Shown: positions 12,930 to 12,940 of the stretch, one piece after another
How positions within the stretch are numbered: the first letter of the stretch is position 1
Layout of the letters: the number at the start of each line of letters is the position of its first letter
NCBI GenBank assembly: GCA_905198475.1
Contig: CAJKCQ010000059.1
Location: 1 to 12,940 of the forward strand
Reading direction: 5' to 3'
DNA length: 12,940 bases
From: an uncultured Sutterella sp.
GTDB taxonomy: Bacteria > Pseudomonadota > Gammaproteobacteria > Burkholderiales > Burkholderiaceae_F
Translations under genes and position numbers: made by a program
The notes under the pieces: model-generated
The model's input: the letters and a program-made list of their open reading frames with translations, nothing else
Told to the model about the DNA's origin: nothing
Databases searched by the model: none

Positions 12930-12940
12930 GAAATGTTTGT

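Overview
The window is GC-rich bacterial chromosome carrying mostly conserved housekeeping genes. A short H-NS of the kind ending in a W-SGRGRKPKW DNA-binding motif, a PrmB protein methyltransferase, a YheS-type ABC-F protein and an SMC with the proteobacterial hinge layout point to a betaproteobacterium. Burkholderiales is the best guess, possibly a Sutterella-like gut lineage; that finer placement is inference.

Layout. Bases 1-54 look like the last codons of a TnpB (IS200/IS605 type) gene overlapping the terminal hairpin of its guide RNA. Then come trhA (hemolysin III family, +) and a shared bidirectional terminator, with rpsT (ribosomal protein S20, -) converging on it. rpsT is divergent from murJ (lipid II flippase, +) across a 251-bp structured leader/promoter region. 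After murJ lies a divergent pair of genes I do not recognise: a 104-aa acidic helical protein (-) and a 413-aa protein (+). Next, on the minus strand in the order of transcription, are hns (106 aa), prmB and the ABC-F gene. Each has a hairpin-plus-U-tract terminator behind it. The last gene is smc (+), starting at TTG behind a good ribosome binding site and a promoter with a perfect -35 box. The 65 bases after smc hold a nested hairpin that resembles either a terminator without a U-tract or another IS200/IS605-type end.

Functional themes. Translation is served by rpsT, prmB (which methylates ribosomal protein L3) and the ABC-F protein (which binds the ribosome). Envelope assembly is served by murJ. 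Chromosome organisation is served by hns and smc, whose starts are separated by a 624-bp, partly AT-rich divergent regulatory region. I see no tRNA or rRNA gene, no CRISPR array and no defence island. The points most worth a second look are the TnpB/guide-RNA end at the left edge, the terminator just before the ABC-F start codon, the two orphan genes, and the duplicated pairing element in the rpsT leader.
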